Below, piece after piece: positions 32,063 to 40,400 of a stretch of DNA of 64,000 bases. The notes below the pieces were generated by a model. That model worked only from the letters and a program-made list of their open reading frames with translations. It did no database searches and was not told the origin of the DNA. Within the stretch, counting starts at the first letter, position 1, and every line of letters begins with the position of its first letter. The DNA is from CAZYQW01 sp964649825. GTDB taxonomy: Bacteria > Planctomycetota > B15-G4 > JADJEK01. Location of the stretch: the NCBI GenBank assembly GCA_964649825.1, contig CAZYQW010000119.1, positions 1 to 64,000 on the forward strand, written 5' to 3'. Position numbers and translations under genes: made by a program.

Positions 32063-32596
32063 GTGAGCGCCGATCGCTTCTCCGTCCGCATCCGGTTTCG
32101 CGCGGCGCGGGTCACGCTGGCCCGCGTGCGCGCGGTCGTCGAGACGTTGCTCGACGGCGACGGCCAGGACTGGTTCTCGCTCGACGACCGCACCGACATC
32201 CTCGTCGGCATCCAGGAGTGCCTTTCCAACGTCACTCGGCACGCCTGTCCGGACGGGGATCCTCTCGTCGACCTTCGGGTCTGGCTCGAGAACGGCCGGT
32301 TCTTCGCGCGCCTGCGCGACCGCGGATGCCCGTTCGACCCGCAGAGCGTCCCGCCTCCGGACCCGGAGCGCCCCCGCGAGCACGGCTACGGCCTTCTCCT
32401 GCTGCGACGCACGATGGACCACGTGAGCTGGGAGCGGCGGGGATCGACGAACGTGGTGCACCTCGAGCGAGGCCCGCGCCCGTGCCATTCCGAGAGAACC
32501 TCGGCCGAGGATCAAGTCGAGCACGGAGTTGCCCCGATAAGACCCGTCGTGGCGGAGCACGCGAGCGTGCAGAACGACGACGAGGTGAAAGGATGA
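32063..32596 (+). CDS. RsbW-like anti-sigma/histidine-kinase-fold ATPase, 177 aa
   Basis: A GHKL ATPase domain of the serine-kinase anti-sigma class: N-box LVGIQECLSNVTRHACPDGD, DRGCPFDP and HGYGLLLLRRTMDHVSWE. Such proteins bind sigma factors or anti-anti-sigma factors and may phosphorylate a partner. GTG 32063 is used. The last ~40 residues (after HLERGPRP) are not part of the fold and may be linker. Its TGA overlaps the ATG of the next response-regulator gene, which suggests a joint signalling role. No anti-anti-sigma protein is adjacent. Confidence 0.85.
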   Translation: MSADRFSVRIRFRAARVTLARVRAVVETLLDGDGQDWFSLDDRTDILVGIQECLSNVTRHACPDGDPLVDLRVWLENGRFFARLRDRGCPFDPQSVPPPDPERPREHGYGLLLLRRTMDHVSWERRGSTNVVHLERGPRPCHSERTSAEDQVEHGVAPIRPVVAEHASVQNDDEVKG

Positions 32597-32982
32597 CGGC
32601 GAAGAAAGTCCTGGTGGTCGACGACGAGCCGTTCATCCTCCGCTCGTTGACGTTCGTCCTCCGCAAAGAGGGCTTCGACGTGTCGGAAGCGCGGAACGGC
32701 GAGGAGGCGATCGAGATGATCCGCGCGGAGCTGCCGAGCCTCGTCCTGCTCGACGTCATGATGCCGAAGAAGAACGGCTACGAGGTGTTGAACGAGATCA
32801 AGTCGGACGAGGCGACGAAGTCGATCTACGTGATCATGCTGACTGCCAAGGGGCAGGAGGCGGATCGCGTGAAGGGGCTGTCGCTCGGGGTCGACGAGTA
32901 CATGACGAAGCCGTTCTCGCCGCTGAAGATCGTCGAGCGCGCGCGCGAGGTCCTGGCGGGGAATCCCGTCACTCCGTCCTGA
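32593..32982 (+). CDS. Single-domain response regulator, 129 aa
   Basis: A stand-alone CheY-like receiver: KVLVVDDEPFILRSLTFVL, phospho-acceptor in LVLLDVMMPKKNGYEV, VIMLTAKGQE and the conserved lysine in DEYMTKPFSP. There is no output domain, so it acts through protein contacts, perhaps with the RsbW-like ATPase whose gene it overlaps by 4 nt (ATGA). Start ATG 32593 follows GTGAAAGG. Confidence 0.94.
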   Translation: MTAKKVLVVDDEPFILRSLTFVLRKEGFDVSEARNGEEAIEMIRAELPSLVLLDVMMPKKNGYEVLNEIKSDEATKSIYVIMLTAKGQEADRVKGLSLGVDEYMTKPFSPLKIVERAREVLAGNPVTPS

Positions 32983-33079
32983 CCGCGGCCGCTCGGCTGG
33001 TCGGGGCCCGCGTGGCCGGGGCGGAGAGGACCGCACGAAACGGGGAAGCGATTCTTGCGCGGGCCCTTAGAGTGTCCGC

Positions 33080-33565
33080 GTGTTCATCGCGGCGGTGATC
33101 GGTCCCTCCGGCTCGGGCAAGACCACTCTTCTCGAGCGGCTCGTCCCTCGGCTGAAGTCGCGCGGCCTGCGCGTCGCCGTCGTCAAGCACAGCCACCATC
33201 CGAACGTCGAGGTGGATCGCCCGGGCCGGGACTCCGCTCGATTCGCCGCGGCCGGGGCGGACGCCGTCCTGCTCGTCGCCCCGGGTCGGCTGCTCCACGT
33301 CGAGGCCGTCTCCACGCCGGTCTCGTTCGATGACGTGGCGCGGCGCGTGGCCGGCCACGACGTGCTGCTCGTCGAATCGTGGAAGGAGGCGCGCCTGCCC
33401 TGTCTGGAGATCATCGGCCCGGACGGAGCGCGGCTCCCGCCCGACGTGGGGGGCGAGCGGCTCGCGATCGTCTCCGACGAGCCGACCGGCGATCCTCTGC
33501 CGCGGTTCGCGCGCGACGACGTCGACGGGGTGGCCGCGTTCCTCCTGGCGAGGATCGCTCGATGA
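33080..33565 (+). CDS. mobB: Molybdopterin-guanine dinucleotide biosynthesis adaptor MobB, 161 aa
   Basis: A P-loop GTP-binding protein that assists MobA in molybdenum cofactor guanylylation. GTG 33080 begins FIAAVIGPSGSGKTTLLERL, followed by VAVVKHSHHPN and the typical DSARFAAAGADAVLLVAP and VLLVESWKEARLPCLEI patterns. Length is normal. No mobA or moa genes are nearby. Its stop overlaps the start of the UbiA-family gene (ATGA at 33562). Confidence 0.92.
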   Translation: MFIAAVIGPSGSGKTTLLERLVPRLKSRGLRVAVVKHSHHPNVEVDRPGRDSARFAAAGADAVLLVAPGRLLHVEAVSTPVSFDDVARRVAGHDVLLVESWKEARLPCLEIIGPDGARLPPDVGGERLAIVSDEPTGDPLPRFARDDVDGVAAFLLARIAR

Positions 33566-34461
33566 AGGTCCGCGCGGCGGCCGTCGCGCTTCGACCGTGG
33601 CAGTGGCTGAAGAACCTCGCGGTGTTCCCCGCGCTGATCTTCGCGGCGCGCGCGGACGAGGCCGCCGCGCTCGGCGCGACGCTCCTGGCGTTCGTCTCGT
33701 TCTGCCTCGTCTCCAGCGCCGGGTACTTGGTGAACGACGTGGTCGATCGCGCGGCCGATCGGCAGCACGCGACGAAGCGGCGCCGCCCGTTGGCGCGCGG
33801 AGACATCGCCGTACGCGACGCGGTTCTCCTCGCGTGTGCGCTGGAGGCGGCAGGCCTCGGACTCGCCTTCGTGCTCGGCCCGGCCGGCGCACCGGCGTCG
33901 AGCCGTTTCGTCGTCTTCCCCGCCGCCTACGTGGCCCTCGGCGTCCTGTACTCGTTGTGGCTGAAGCGCGTGCCGCTCGTCGACGTCGTCGTCATCGCGA
34001 ACGGGTTCCTGCTCCGCGTCCTCGCCGGCGGCGCGGTGATCGGGGTCGAGGTCTCGACCTGGCTGCTGGTCTGCACGTTCTTCTTGTCGCTGTTCCTCGC
34101 GTTCGCGAAGCGGCGGGGCGAGCGCGAGCAGTGGGAGGCGGGAGTGCTCGAGATGCCCCGCGAGGTCATCGCGGCGTACCGCGGGCCGATGCTCGACGCC
34201 GCGATCGCGGTCACCGCGACGGCGTTGCTCGTCTGCTACGCGCTGTACACGGTCGCCGATCGGACGGTGCAGATGTTCGGAACGTACGCGCTCGCGTGGA
34301 CGGTTCCGGTCGCGGTCTACGGCGTCCTTCGCGCGGTGCGGCTCCTCCTCGGTCGAGGGGGCGCCGACGACCCGTCGCTCGTCTTCTGGAGCGACCGGCG
34401 GCTCCAGGTCACCGCGCTCGTCTGGCTCGGGCTGGTCATCGCGGTCGTCTATCGTCGCTGA
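33562..34461 (+). CDS. UbiA-family prenyltransferase, resembling decaprenyl-phosphate phosphoribosyltransferase, 299 aa
   Basis: An integral membrane protein with LRPWQWLKNLAVFPALIFA at the N-terminus, the first Asp-rich motif VNDVVDRAADRQHATKRRRP and about eight hydrophobic segments. The RPxQWxKN start and NDxxDxxxDxxHxxKxxRP motif are those of enzymes that transfer phosphoribose to a polyprenyl phosphate, the first step toward lipid-linked arabinose. A generic UbiA function cannot be excluded. It overlaps mobB by 4 nt, although no functional link is known. Confidence 0.8.
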   Translation: MKVRAAAVALRPWQWLKNLAVFPALIFAARADEAAALGATLLAFVSFCLVSSAGYLVNDVVDRAADRQHATKRRRPLARGDIAVRDAVLLACALEAAGLGLAFVLGPAGAPASSRFVVFPAAYVALGVLYSLWLKRVPLVDVVVIANGFLLRVLAGGAVIGVEVSTWLLVCTFFLSLFLAFAKRRGEREQWEAGVLEMPREVIAAYRGPMLDAAIAVTATALLVCYALYTVADRTVQMFGTYALAWTVPVAVYGVLRAVRLLLGRGGADDPSLVFWSDRRLQVTALVWLGLVIAVVYRR

Positions 34462-34466
34462 GACGC

Positions 34467-34504
34467 CCTCGCGACTCGGCGAGGTCGGGGCCGGCGGCGG
34501 CCCC
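34467..34504. terminator. Paired hairpins between convergent genes
   Basis: CCTCGC-N6-GCGAGG (34467-34484) and the perfect GGGGCC-N6-GGCCCC (34487-34504) lie in the 68-bp gap between the convergent prenyltransferase and kinase genes. Neither has a T-run. They fit a bidirectional transcript end. Confidence 0.4.
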
Positions 34505-34529
34505 CGCACGCGTCGTCGGACCTCCGCGA

Positions 34530-36662
34530 TCAGGGATCACGCCTCGCCGGCGCGGCGGCTCGACGGAGCCCGTCGAGCATGGCGCGATGCTCGGGCGTGT
34601 CCTTCAGCTCGACCGCGCGGCGCGCTGCGCCGATCGCCTCCTCGTGGCGGCCGAGCCGGGCTAGGCCCATCGCCTTGGTCAGGTGGACGGCGGGCAGGTC
34701 CGGAGCGACGCGCTCGGCCTCCGCGAACTCGGCGAGCGCCTCGTCGACACGCGCGTGCTGCAGGTGCCAATGGGCCAGCCCGAGGTGAGCGGACGCGGAC
34801 GGCCCGAGCTCGAGGATGCGCCGCATGGCCCGCACCGCGCGCTCCTCGTCGAACGGGAACCAGAACTGGGCGAGCGCCTCGTGCGTGGCGGGATCGTCGG
34901 GCCAGTGGTGGAAGAGCGCGTCCTCCGCCTCCTCCAGCGCCTCGCGATCGTTCGCGTGGCACGCGGCCATCATGAGCGAGTGCCAGTGGTGGAAGCGGGG
35001 GGTCGCGGCGCGGCGAATCGCCGTCCGGAACCACGTCATCGCGCGGCGCGCGGCGTCTGGATCGACGGGAGGCATGAAGTTCCGGACGGCGCGGTGGCCG
35101 GCGAGGAAAGCACGGAGCGCGCTGCCCGTCTCGACGGCGCGGGCGCTCGCCGCGGCGCTCGCGTCCGTGTCCCCGGCCGTCGCGAGCGCCACCGCGCGCA
35201 TCGCCAGCACGTCGGGGTCGTCGCCGGCCGCGCCGCCGAGCTCGTCGAGGACGGCGAGAGCGGCGCGCGCGTCGGGCATCTCGAGCAGGAACGCTCCCGC
35301 CAGCGCGTCGCGGTTCGCGGGGTCCAGCGCGAGCGCTTGGCGGAAGCACGCCTTGCCCGGCTCGTAGTCGACCGAGAAGCCGACCTGGAACCCGCGCCGC
35401 AGCAACGCGTCGATCCGCTGCCCGCGCAGGCTCTCCTTCCCGGCCTGGATGTTCGTCAGGTTGTCGGACAGTTCCTGGTTGAGCGCGTTCGACTCGCTCA
35501 GCAATCGGCTCGTCACCACGAGCGCCGTCGTGACGACGGCGAAGAGCGCGGCGATCGCCGACGAGAGGACCGGGTTGCGGGCGCTCCAGCGCGAGAAGCG
35601 CCGCCACGGCGTGACCGGACGGGCCACGATCGGCCGGCCGTCGATGATCCGCCGCAGGTCGTCGGCGAACGCCTCGGCGCTGCCGTAGCGCCGGCCGGTG
35701 TCGCGTTCGATCGCGGTCGACACGCAGACCGACAAGTCGCGCGACACGGCGCGGTTCAAGCTCCTCGCGTCGATCGGCTCGCTTTCGAGGATCGCCCGGT
35801 ACAGCCCCTGCGCGCTCGGGGCGTCGAATGGACGTTCTCGGGTGAGCGACTCGTAGAGCGTCACTCCGAGCGCGTAGACGTCGGTGGACCGGCCGACCGC
35901 GGCGGGGTTCTCGATCTGCTCGGGCGACATGTACGCGGGGGTGCCGAACCGATCCCCCGAGCGCGTCAGGACGGACTGCTCCTCTTCCACGGCGCGCGCC
36001 AGCCCGAAGTCGAGGATCACGGGGTCGCCGTTCTGGTCGATCATCAGGTTCCCCGGCTTGACGTCGCGATGGAGGACCCCGGCCGCATGGGCGGCGTGAA
36101 GCGCACGCGCCGCCTTCTCGAAGTAGCGGAGCACCGCGTCGATCTCGCCGCGATTCCGCGGCGGCGCGGCCCGGTTCGCGAGCGACGCGGCGAGGCATTC
36201 CCCTTCGACCAACCGCATGACGAGGAACGCGAGCGCGCCGTCGCTGCCGCTGTCGTACACGGCGCACACGCCGGGGTGATCGAGCCGCGACGCGGTCCTC
36301 GCCTCGCGCAGGAAACGGCGGAGGCGCGGGTCCGCCTCGTCGAGAAAGCCCCGCAGGATCTTCAGGGCGACGCGCCGTCCGAGCCGCTCGTCCTCGGCCT
36401 CGTAGACGACGCCCTGCCCCCCGGAGCCGATGCGCGACACGATCCGGTAGTGACGTACGCGCGTCGGCTCGTCGGTGTCGGAGTCCTCGAACAGCGCGCG
36501 ATGCTCGGCGGCGACACGCGTCTCGTGGCCCGGGTAGAGCGCCTGGTACTCCGCGAGGGTGAGCGTCGCTCCGCGCGAACGGTCGGCGAGCAGCCGCCCG
36601 AGGAAGTCGTGGATCACCCGCGCTTCGACGTCGACGCGATCTCCGGAATCGTCGGTGGTCAC
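34530..36662 (-). CDS. Ser/Thr protein kinase with membrane segment and TPR-like C-terminus, ~710 aa
   Basis: A Hanks-type kinase: glycine loop IGSGGQGVVYEAEDERLGRR, VAIK-type lysine in VALKILRGF, catalytic loop VLHRDVKPGNLMID, DFG in VILDFGLARA, and GTPAYMSPEQIENP. A single hydrophobic segment (SSAIAALFAVVTTALVVTSR) follows, then ~300 residues with TPR-like repeats (AHLGLAHWHLQHARVDEALA, AMGLARLGRHEEAIGAARRA). GTG 36662 is preferred, with GGAGGG 7 nt upstream; ATGs at 36704 and 36722 lie at or within the divergent sigma gene. Divergent pairing with an ECF sigma factor implies a shared signalling module. Confidence 0.9.
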   Translation of the reverse strand: MTTDDSGDRVDVEARVIHDFLGRLLADRSRGATLTLAEYQALYPGHETRVAAEHRALFEDSDTDEPTRVRHYRIVSRIGSGGQGVVYEAEDERLGRRVALKILRGFLDEADPRLRRFLREARTASRLDHPGVCAVYDSGSDGALAFLVMRLVEGECLAASLANRAAPPRNRGEIDAVLRYFEKAARALHAAHAAGVLHRDVKPGNLMIDQNGDPVILDFGLARAVEEEQSVLTRSGDRFGTPAYMSPEQIENPAAVGRSTDVYALGVTLYESLTRERPFDAPSAQGLYRAILESEPIDARSLNRAVSRDLSVCVSTAIERDTGRRYGSAEAFADDLRRIIDGRPIVARPVTPWRRFSRWSARNPVLSSAIAALFAVVTTALVVTSRLLSESNALNQELSDNLTNIQAGKESLRGQRIDALLRRGFQVGFSVDYEPGKACFRQALALDPANRDALAGAFLLEMPDARAALAVLDELGGAAGDDPDVLAMRAVALATAGDTDASAAASARAVETGSALRAFLAGHRAVRNFMPPVDPDAARRAMTWFRTAIRRAATPRFHHWHSLMMAACHANDREALEEAEDALFHHWPDDPATHEALAQFWFPFDEERAVRAMRRILELGPSASAHLGLAHWHLQHARVDEALAEFAEAERVAPDLPAVHLTKAMGLARLGRHEEAIGAARRAVELKDTPEHRAMLDGLRRAAAPARRDP

Positions 36663-36685
36663 CGTTCGGCCCTCCGCACGCAGGC

Positions 36686-36702
36686 TATCATCCTCGCCAC
36701 CC
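36686..36702 (+). promoter_or_regulatory. Possible -10 of the ECF sigma gene with a very short leader
   Basis: TATCAT (36686-36691) lies 11 nt before ATG 36703, and no Shine-Dalgarno is visible, so a near-leaderless transcript is possible. The 40-bp space between the two divergent starts must hold control signals for both genes. Confidence 0.3.
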
Positions 36703-37320
36703 ATGAGCGGCGACGCGGACACCTCGATCCACCTGCGGCGTGCGCGAGCCGGAGACCGCGCCAGCCTCGAATGGCTCGTGAACCGGCTCCAGCCCCTGCT
36801 GCTCGCGCAGGCCCGCTATCGCCTCGCGGGACGGCTCGCGCGAGAACACGACCCCGAAGACGTCGTCGCCGACGTCTGGGTCGTGGCGTTGCCGAGACTC
36901 GCGGAGCTCGACGAGCGCGAACGTCGCGTGACCCCGGTGCTGTTGAGGTTCCTCTCCACGTCGCTGGTGCAGGTCGTGAACAACCTCGCGCGCAAGGCGA
37001 TCCGGCGCGGGCCGCCGGGCGGCCGCGTCGACGCCCGACGCGGCGAGTCGGCCGACGCGGCGCGCACTCGGGGCGTCGTCACGCGGGTCGAACTGCGCGA
37101 GGCCGAGGCGCGGCTGTGGGACGCGCTCGAGGAGCTCGACCCACGATCGCGCGAGATCCTCGTCCTGCGGGGAATCGAGCAGGCGTCGGGCCGGGAGGTG
37201 GCCGAGCGCCTCGGTATATCCGAGAACGCGGTGTCGCTGGCCTACCGTCGTGCCCTCGCCCGGCTGCGGTCGCGCGTTCCCGAGTCGGTGGCGGCCGAGC
37301 TGCCGGACGCTATGCACTGA
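36703..37320 (+). CDS. ECF-type RNA polymerase sigma factor, 205 aa
   Basis: Sigma-70 region 2 is represented by RRARAGDRASLEWLVNRLQP and EHDPEDVVADVWVVALPRLA. Region 4 is represented by LWDALEELDPRSREILVLRG followed by the HTH SGREVAERLGISENAVSLAY. The layout (no regions 1 or 3) is that of an ECF factor. There is no adjacent anti-sigma factor; the divergent Ser/Thr kinase is the probable control partner, an arrangement seen often in planctomycetes. ATG 36703 overlaps, on the other strand, a potential kinase ATG (36704). Its 3' end overlaps the convergent membrane-protein gene by 11 bp. Confidence 0.88.
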   Translation: MSGDADTSIHLRRARAGDRASLEWLVNRLQPLLLAQARYRLAGRLAREHDPEDVVADVWVVALPRLAELDERERRVTPVLLRFLSTSLVQVVNNLARKAIRRGPPGGRVDARRGESADAARTRGVVTRVELREAEARLWDALEELDPRSREILVLRGIEQASGREVAERLGISENAVSLAYRRALARLRSRVPESVAAELPDAMH

Positions 37321-37681
37321 GCCGGATCCTGGCGCCGAGGAGCACCCCGACCGCGCCGACCACCGGCAGGCCGAACCGGTACCAGGCCGGCGTGACCGAG
37401 TACTCGGGGGAGAAGGAGCTGGCGATCCCGAGGGCGAGGCAGAGCCCCGCGAGCCAGAGCGCGTGCTTCCACTCGGATTGGGCCGCGACCCAGGCACATA
37501 CGAACCCTCCGATCGCGGCGAACACGATTCCGGCCGCGAGCACCACGAGCGTGTACCAGAGCGGCGGCGCCAGTTTTGGGTCCGGCCGGCCGTGGGTCGC
37601 TCCGAGAACCGCGAACAGGACCAGGGTTCCGACCACGATGGTCGCGTAGCCGGCGAGCACGGCACCGATGCTTCTGAGCAT
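37310..37681 (-). CDS. Small membrane protein of unknown function, 123 aa
   Basis: About four hydrophobic segments (LAGYATIVVGTLVLFAVLGA, WYTLVVLAAGIVFAAIGGFV, ALWLAGLCLALGIASSF, FGLPVVGAVGVLLGARIRL) with short polar loops. No family recognised; it looks like an inner-membrane protein. ATG 37681 is chosen because hydrophobic sequence begins right after it. It is convergent and overlapping with the sigma gene. Confidence 0.75.
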   Translation of the reverse strand: MLRSIGAVLAGYATIVVGTLVLFAVLGATHGRPDPKLAPPLWYTLVVLAAGIVFAAIGGFVCAWVAAQSEWKHALWLAGLCLALGIASSFSPEYSVTPAWYRFGLPVVGAVGVLLGARIRLSA

Positions 37682-37859
37682 TGTCGTTCTCCGAAGGGCG
37701 CCCGCGCGCTTCGGCGCGGACGGTGTTTTCCAGCACCGATGTCGCGGCACGCGAGGAGTCGTCGGGGGAACGGCAGAATTCTCGGAGAATGCTCGCGCGC
37801 TTGTACGTGGCGGCGTCCGGCCGTAGCATCGCCGAGCTGTCCAGCCCGAGGAGTACCGC

Positions 37860-38888
37860 GTGCGGCCGTCCGACTTCCGAAGCGACACCGTGACCAGGCC
37901 GACCGAGGCGATGCGCGAGGCGATGGCGCGAGCCGAGGTCGGCGACGACGTGATGCGCGAGGACCCGACGGTTCAACGGCTCGAGGCGGTCGCCGCGCGG
38001 ATGCTCGGCAAGGAAGCCGGGCTGTTCGTGCCGACGGGCACGATGGCCAACCAGATCGGCGTGAAGCTGTTCACGCAGCCGGGCGACGAGATCATCGCCG
38101 AGGCGTCGAGCCACGTCTTGACCTACGAAGCGGGCGGGATCGGCCTCATCTCGGGGGTCCAGAGCCGATCGGTCGCGGCACGGGCCGGTGTCATGGACGC
38201 GGACGAGGTCGAGTCGCTCATCCGGGGCGACGACATCCATCTGCCGCGGACGGCCCTGATCTGCGTGGAGAACAGCCACAACGTCGCGGGCGGCACCGTC
38301 GCTCCGCTGGACGCGCTCGACCGGCTGCGCGCCGTCGCGGACCGGCATCGCATCCCGATCCTGCTCGACGGCGCACGCCTCTTCAACGCCGCGGTCGCGC
38401 TCGGCGTCGGGGCCCGCGAGATCGCGGCGTGCGCGGACGTCGCCTGGTTCGCCCTCTCGAAAGGGTTGTCCGCGCCGGTCGGTTCGGTGCTCTGCGGCCG
38501 GCGGGACGACGTCGAGCGCGCGCGCCGGATCCGCAAGCAGCTCGGCGGCGGGATGCGGCAGGTCGGGGTGCTCGCCGCGGCCGGCCTCGTCGCGCTGGAG
38601 ACCGGGATCGAGCGGCTCGCCGAAGACCACGCGCGGGCGGCGCGGCTCGCCGCCGCGCTCCACGCCGAGCCGGGCGCGAGCGTCGACCTCGAGTCGACGC
38701 GAACGAACATCGTGATGGTCCATCTCGAGGCCAAGGATGCCCGCGAGATCGCCGATCGGCTGCGCGAGCGCGGCGTGCTCGCGATGGCGATGGCCGCGCG
38801 TCGGCTCCGCTTCGTCACCCACCGCGACGTCTCGGATGACGACGTCGACTGCGCGATCGTCGCGATGCGGGATGCCCTCACGGATTGA
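37860..38888 (+). CDS. ltaE: Low-specificity L-threonine aldolase, 342 aa
   Basis: A PLP enzyme cleaving threonine or allo-threonine to glycine and acetaldehyde. Fold-type I signatures: DFRSDTVTRPTEAMREAM, LFVPTGTMANQIGVKLF, ENSHNVAGGTVAPLDAL, DGARLFNAAVALG and the PLP lysine in FALSKGLSAPVGSVLC. GTG 37860 gives the canonical start (RPSDFRSDTVT). Length is normal. It is a monocistronic-looking gene between a divergent membrane protein and a repeat-rich gap. Confidence 0.95.
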   Translation: MRPSDFRSDTVTRPTEAMREAMARAEVGDDVMREDPTVQRLEAVAARMLGKEAGLFVPTGTMANQIGVKLFTQPGDEIIAEASSHVLTYEAGGIGLISGVQSRSVAARAGVMDADEVESLIRGDDIHLPRTALICVENSHNVAGGTVAPLDALDRLRAVADRHRIPILLDGARLFNAAVALGVGAREIAACADVAWFALSKGLSAPVGSVLCGRRDDVERARRIRKQLGGGMRQVGVLAAAGLVALETGIERLAEDHARAARLAAALHAEPGASVDLESTRTNIVMVHLEAKDAREIADRLRERGVLAMAMAARRLRFVTHRDVSDDDVDCAIVAMRDALTD

Positions 38889-38990
38889 AGCGGTCCGTTG
38901 CGTTGCGTTCCGGTTCGGTTCTCCGGTCCGTGCGTGTCCAGGAGGCCGATTCCATCGGTAGGCTGACCGGCATCGCGCCGCGGCGGCACC

Positions 38991-39057
38991 GACGATGACC
39001 GACGAGATGACCGATGATGGGTGACCGATGGGTGACCGATGATGGGTGACCGATGAT
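38991..39057 (+). repeat. Short tandem repeats in the leader of the phosphomannomutase gene
   Basis: Units of GATGACCGA-type sequence, the best being GGGTGACCGATGAT (14 bp) and a shorter GGGTGACCGAT, repeat four to five times directly before the AAGGAGG ribosome site. The whole 183-bp gap upstream is otherwise featureless. Copy-number change here would alter the leader length just before the Shine-Dalgarno. Confidence 0.65.
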
Positions 39058-39071
39058 GAAGGAGGAGTGAG

Positions 39072-40400
39072 TTGTCGATCTTCAAGGCGTACGACATCCG
39101 TGGAATCTACGGGGATGAAGTCGATCTCGCGACCGCCGAGAGGATCGGCGCCGCGTACGTTCACTTCGTCGGGGCGAAGCGGGTGGTCGTGACGAACGAC
39201 ATGAGGTCGTCCAGCCCGGACGTGAAGGCCGCGCTGATCCGCGGTCTGACGAGCCAGGGAGCGGACGTGCTCGACTGCGGGCTCGGCGAGACCCCGCTCA
39301 TGTACTTCGCGGTCGGACACCTCGGCGCGGACGGCGGCGTCGCCGTCACCGCGTCGCACAACCCGTCGCAGTACACCGGGTTCAAGTTGGTGCGCGAGCA
39401 GTCGATCCCACTCTCCGGTGACACCGGCATCAAGGACATCGAGCGCCTGGTGACGGACGGCGTGCCGGCCGCTCGGGGGGCCGCAGGGACGGTCGAGACG
39501 CGTGACGTGACCGACGCGTACGTCCAGCACGTCAAGAGCTTCATGAAGCCGTGGAAGCCGTTCAGGATCGTGATCGACTACGCGAACGGCATGGGCGGGC
39601 ACCTGATCCCTCGCATCTTGGGCGAGGTCGGGGTCGACGCGGACAGCCTGTACGTCGAGCTCGACGGCACGTTTCCGAACCACGAGGCGAACCCGCTCAA
39701 GGACGAGAACATCGAGGAGCTCTCACGGCGGGTCGTCGAGACCGGCGCCGACCTCGGCGCGACCTTCGACGGCGATGCGGACCGCTGCGCGTTCGTCGAC
39801 GAGCACGGCGTTCGGGTTCCGTCCGACATCATCACCGCGTTGATCGCGCGCTCGCTCGTGCCGACCGAGCCCGGGACCGCCGTCGTCTACGACCTCCGCT
39901 CGAGCGACATCGTCCCCGAGGAGGTGGCCCGGCTCGGCGGCCGCCCGATTCGCGAGCGCGTGGGGCACTCCTTCATGAAGGCGGTGCTGCGCAGGGAGGG
40001 CGGGTTGTTCGGCGGCGAGCTCTCCGGCCACTTCTACTTCCGCAAGAACTTCTACTCCGACTCCGGCATCATCGCCTTGGTCGAGGTGCTGAACATCCTC
40101 GCGGCGGACGACCGTCCGTTCAGCGACGTGGTGGCGGAGCTGCGCAAGTACCCGTCGACCGGCGAGATCAATTTCGAGGTCGAAGACAAGGACGCCGTCA
40201 TCCGCGCCGTCGCGGAGCGCTACTCGGACGGCGAGATCGACCACCTCGACGGGATCACCGTCCGCTACCCGGACTGGTGGTTCAACGTAAGGAAGTCGAA
40301 CACGGAGCCGCTGCTGCGCTTGAACCTCGAGGCGCGCGACCCGTCGCTCTTCGAGCCGAAGAAGGCGGAGCTCCTGCAGTTCCTCGGGAAGCCGGTGTGA
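39072..40400 (+). CDS. Phosphomannomutase/phosphoglucomutase, 442 aa
   Basis: An alpha-D-phosphohexomutase interconverting mannose-6-P and mannose-1-P (or glucose phosphates). It has all four signature loops: FKAYDIRGIYGDEVDL, catalytic serine GVAVTASHNPSQYTGFK, metal loop ATFDGDADRCAFVDE and sugar loop GGELSGHFYF, and it ends with a phosphate loop VRKSNTEPLLRLN. The start is TTG 39072 behind AAGGAGG (39059-39065). It would supply mannose-1-P for the gmd/rmd pathway. It overlaps the next gene by one base (TGATG). Confidence 0.93.
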   Translation: MSIFKAYDIRGIYGDEVDLATAERIGAAYVHFVGAKRVVVTNDMRSSSPDVKAALIRGLTSQGADVLDCGLGETPLMYFAVGHLGADGGVAVTASHNPSQYTGFKLVREQSIPLSGDTGIKDIERLVTDGVPAARGAAGTVETRDVTDAYVQHVKSFMKPWKPFRIVIDYANGMGGHLIPRILGEVGVDADSLYVELDGTFPNHEANPLKDENIEELSRRVVETGADLGATFDGDADRCAFVDEHGVRVPSDIITALIARSLVPTEPGTAVVYDLRSSDIVPEEVARLGGRPIRERVGHSFMKAVLRREGGLFGGELSGHFYFRKNFYSDSGIIALVEVLNILAADDRPFSDVVAELRKYPSTGEINFEVEDKDAVIRAVAERYSDGEIDHLDGITVRYPDWWFNVRKSNTEPLLRLNLEARDPSLFEPKKAELLQFLGKPV

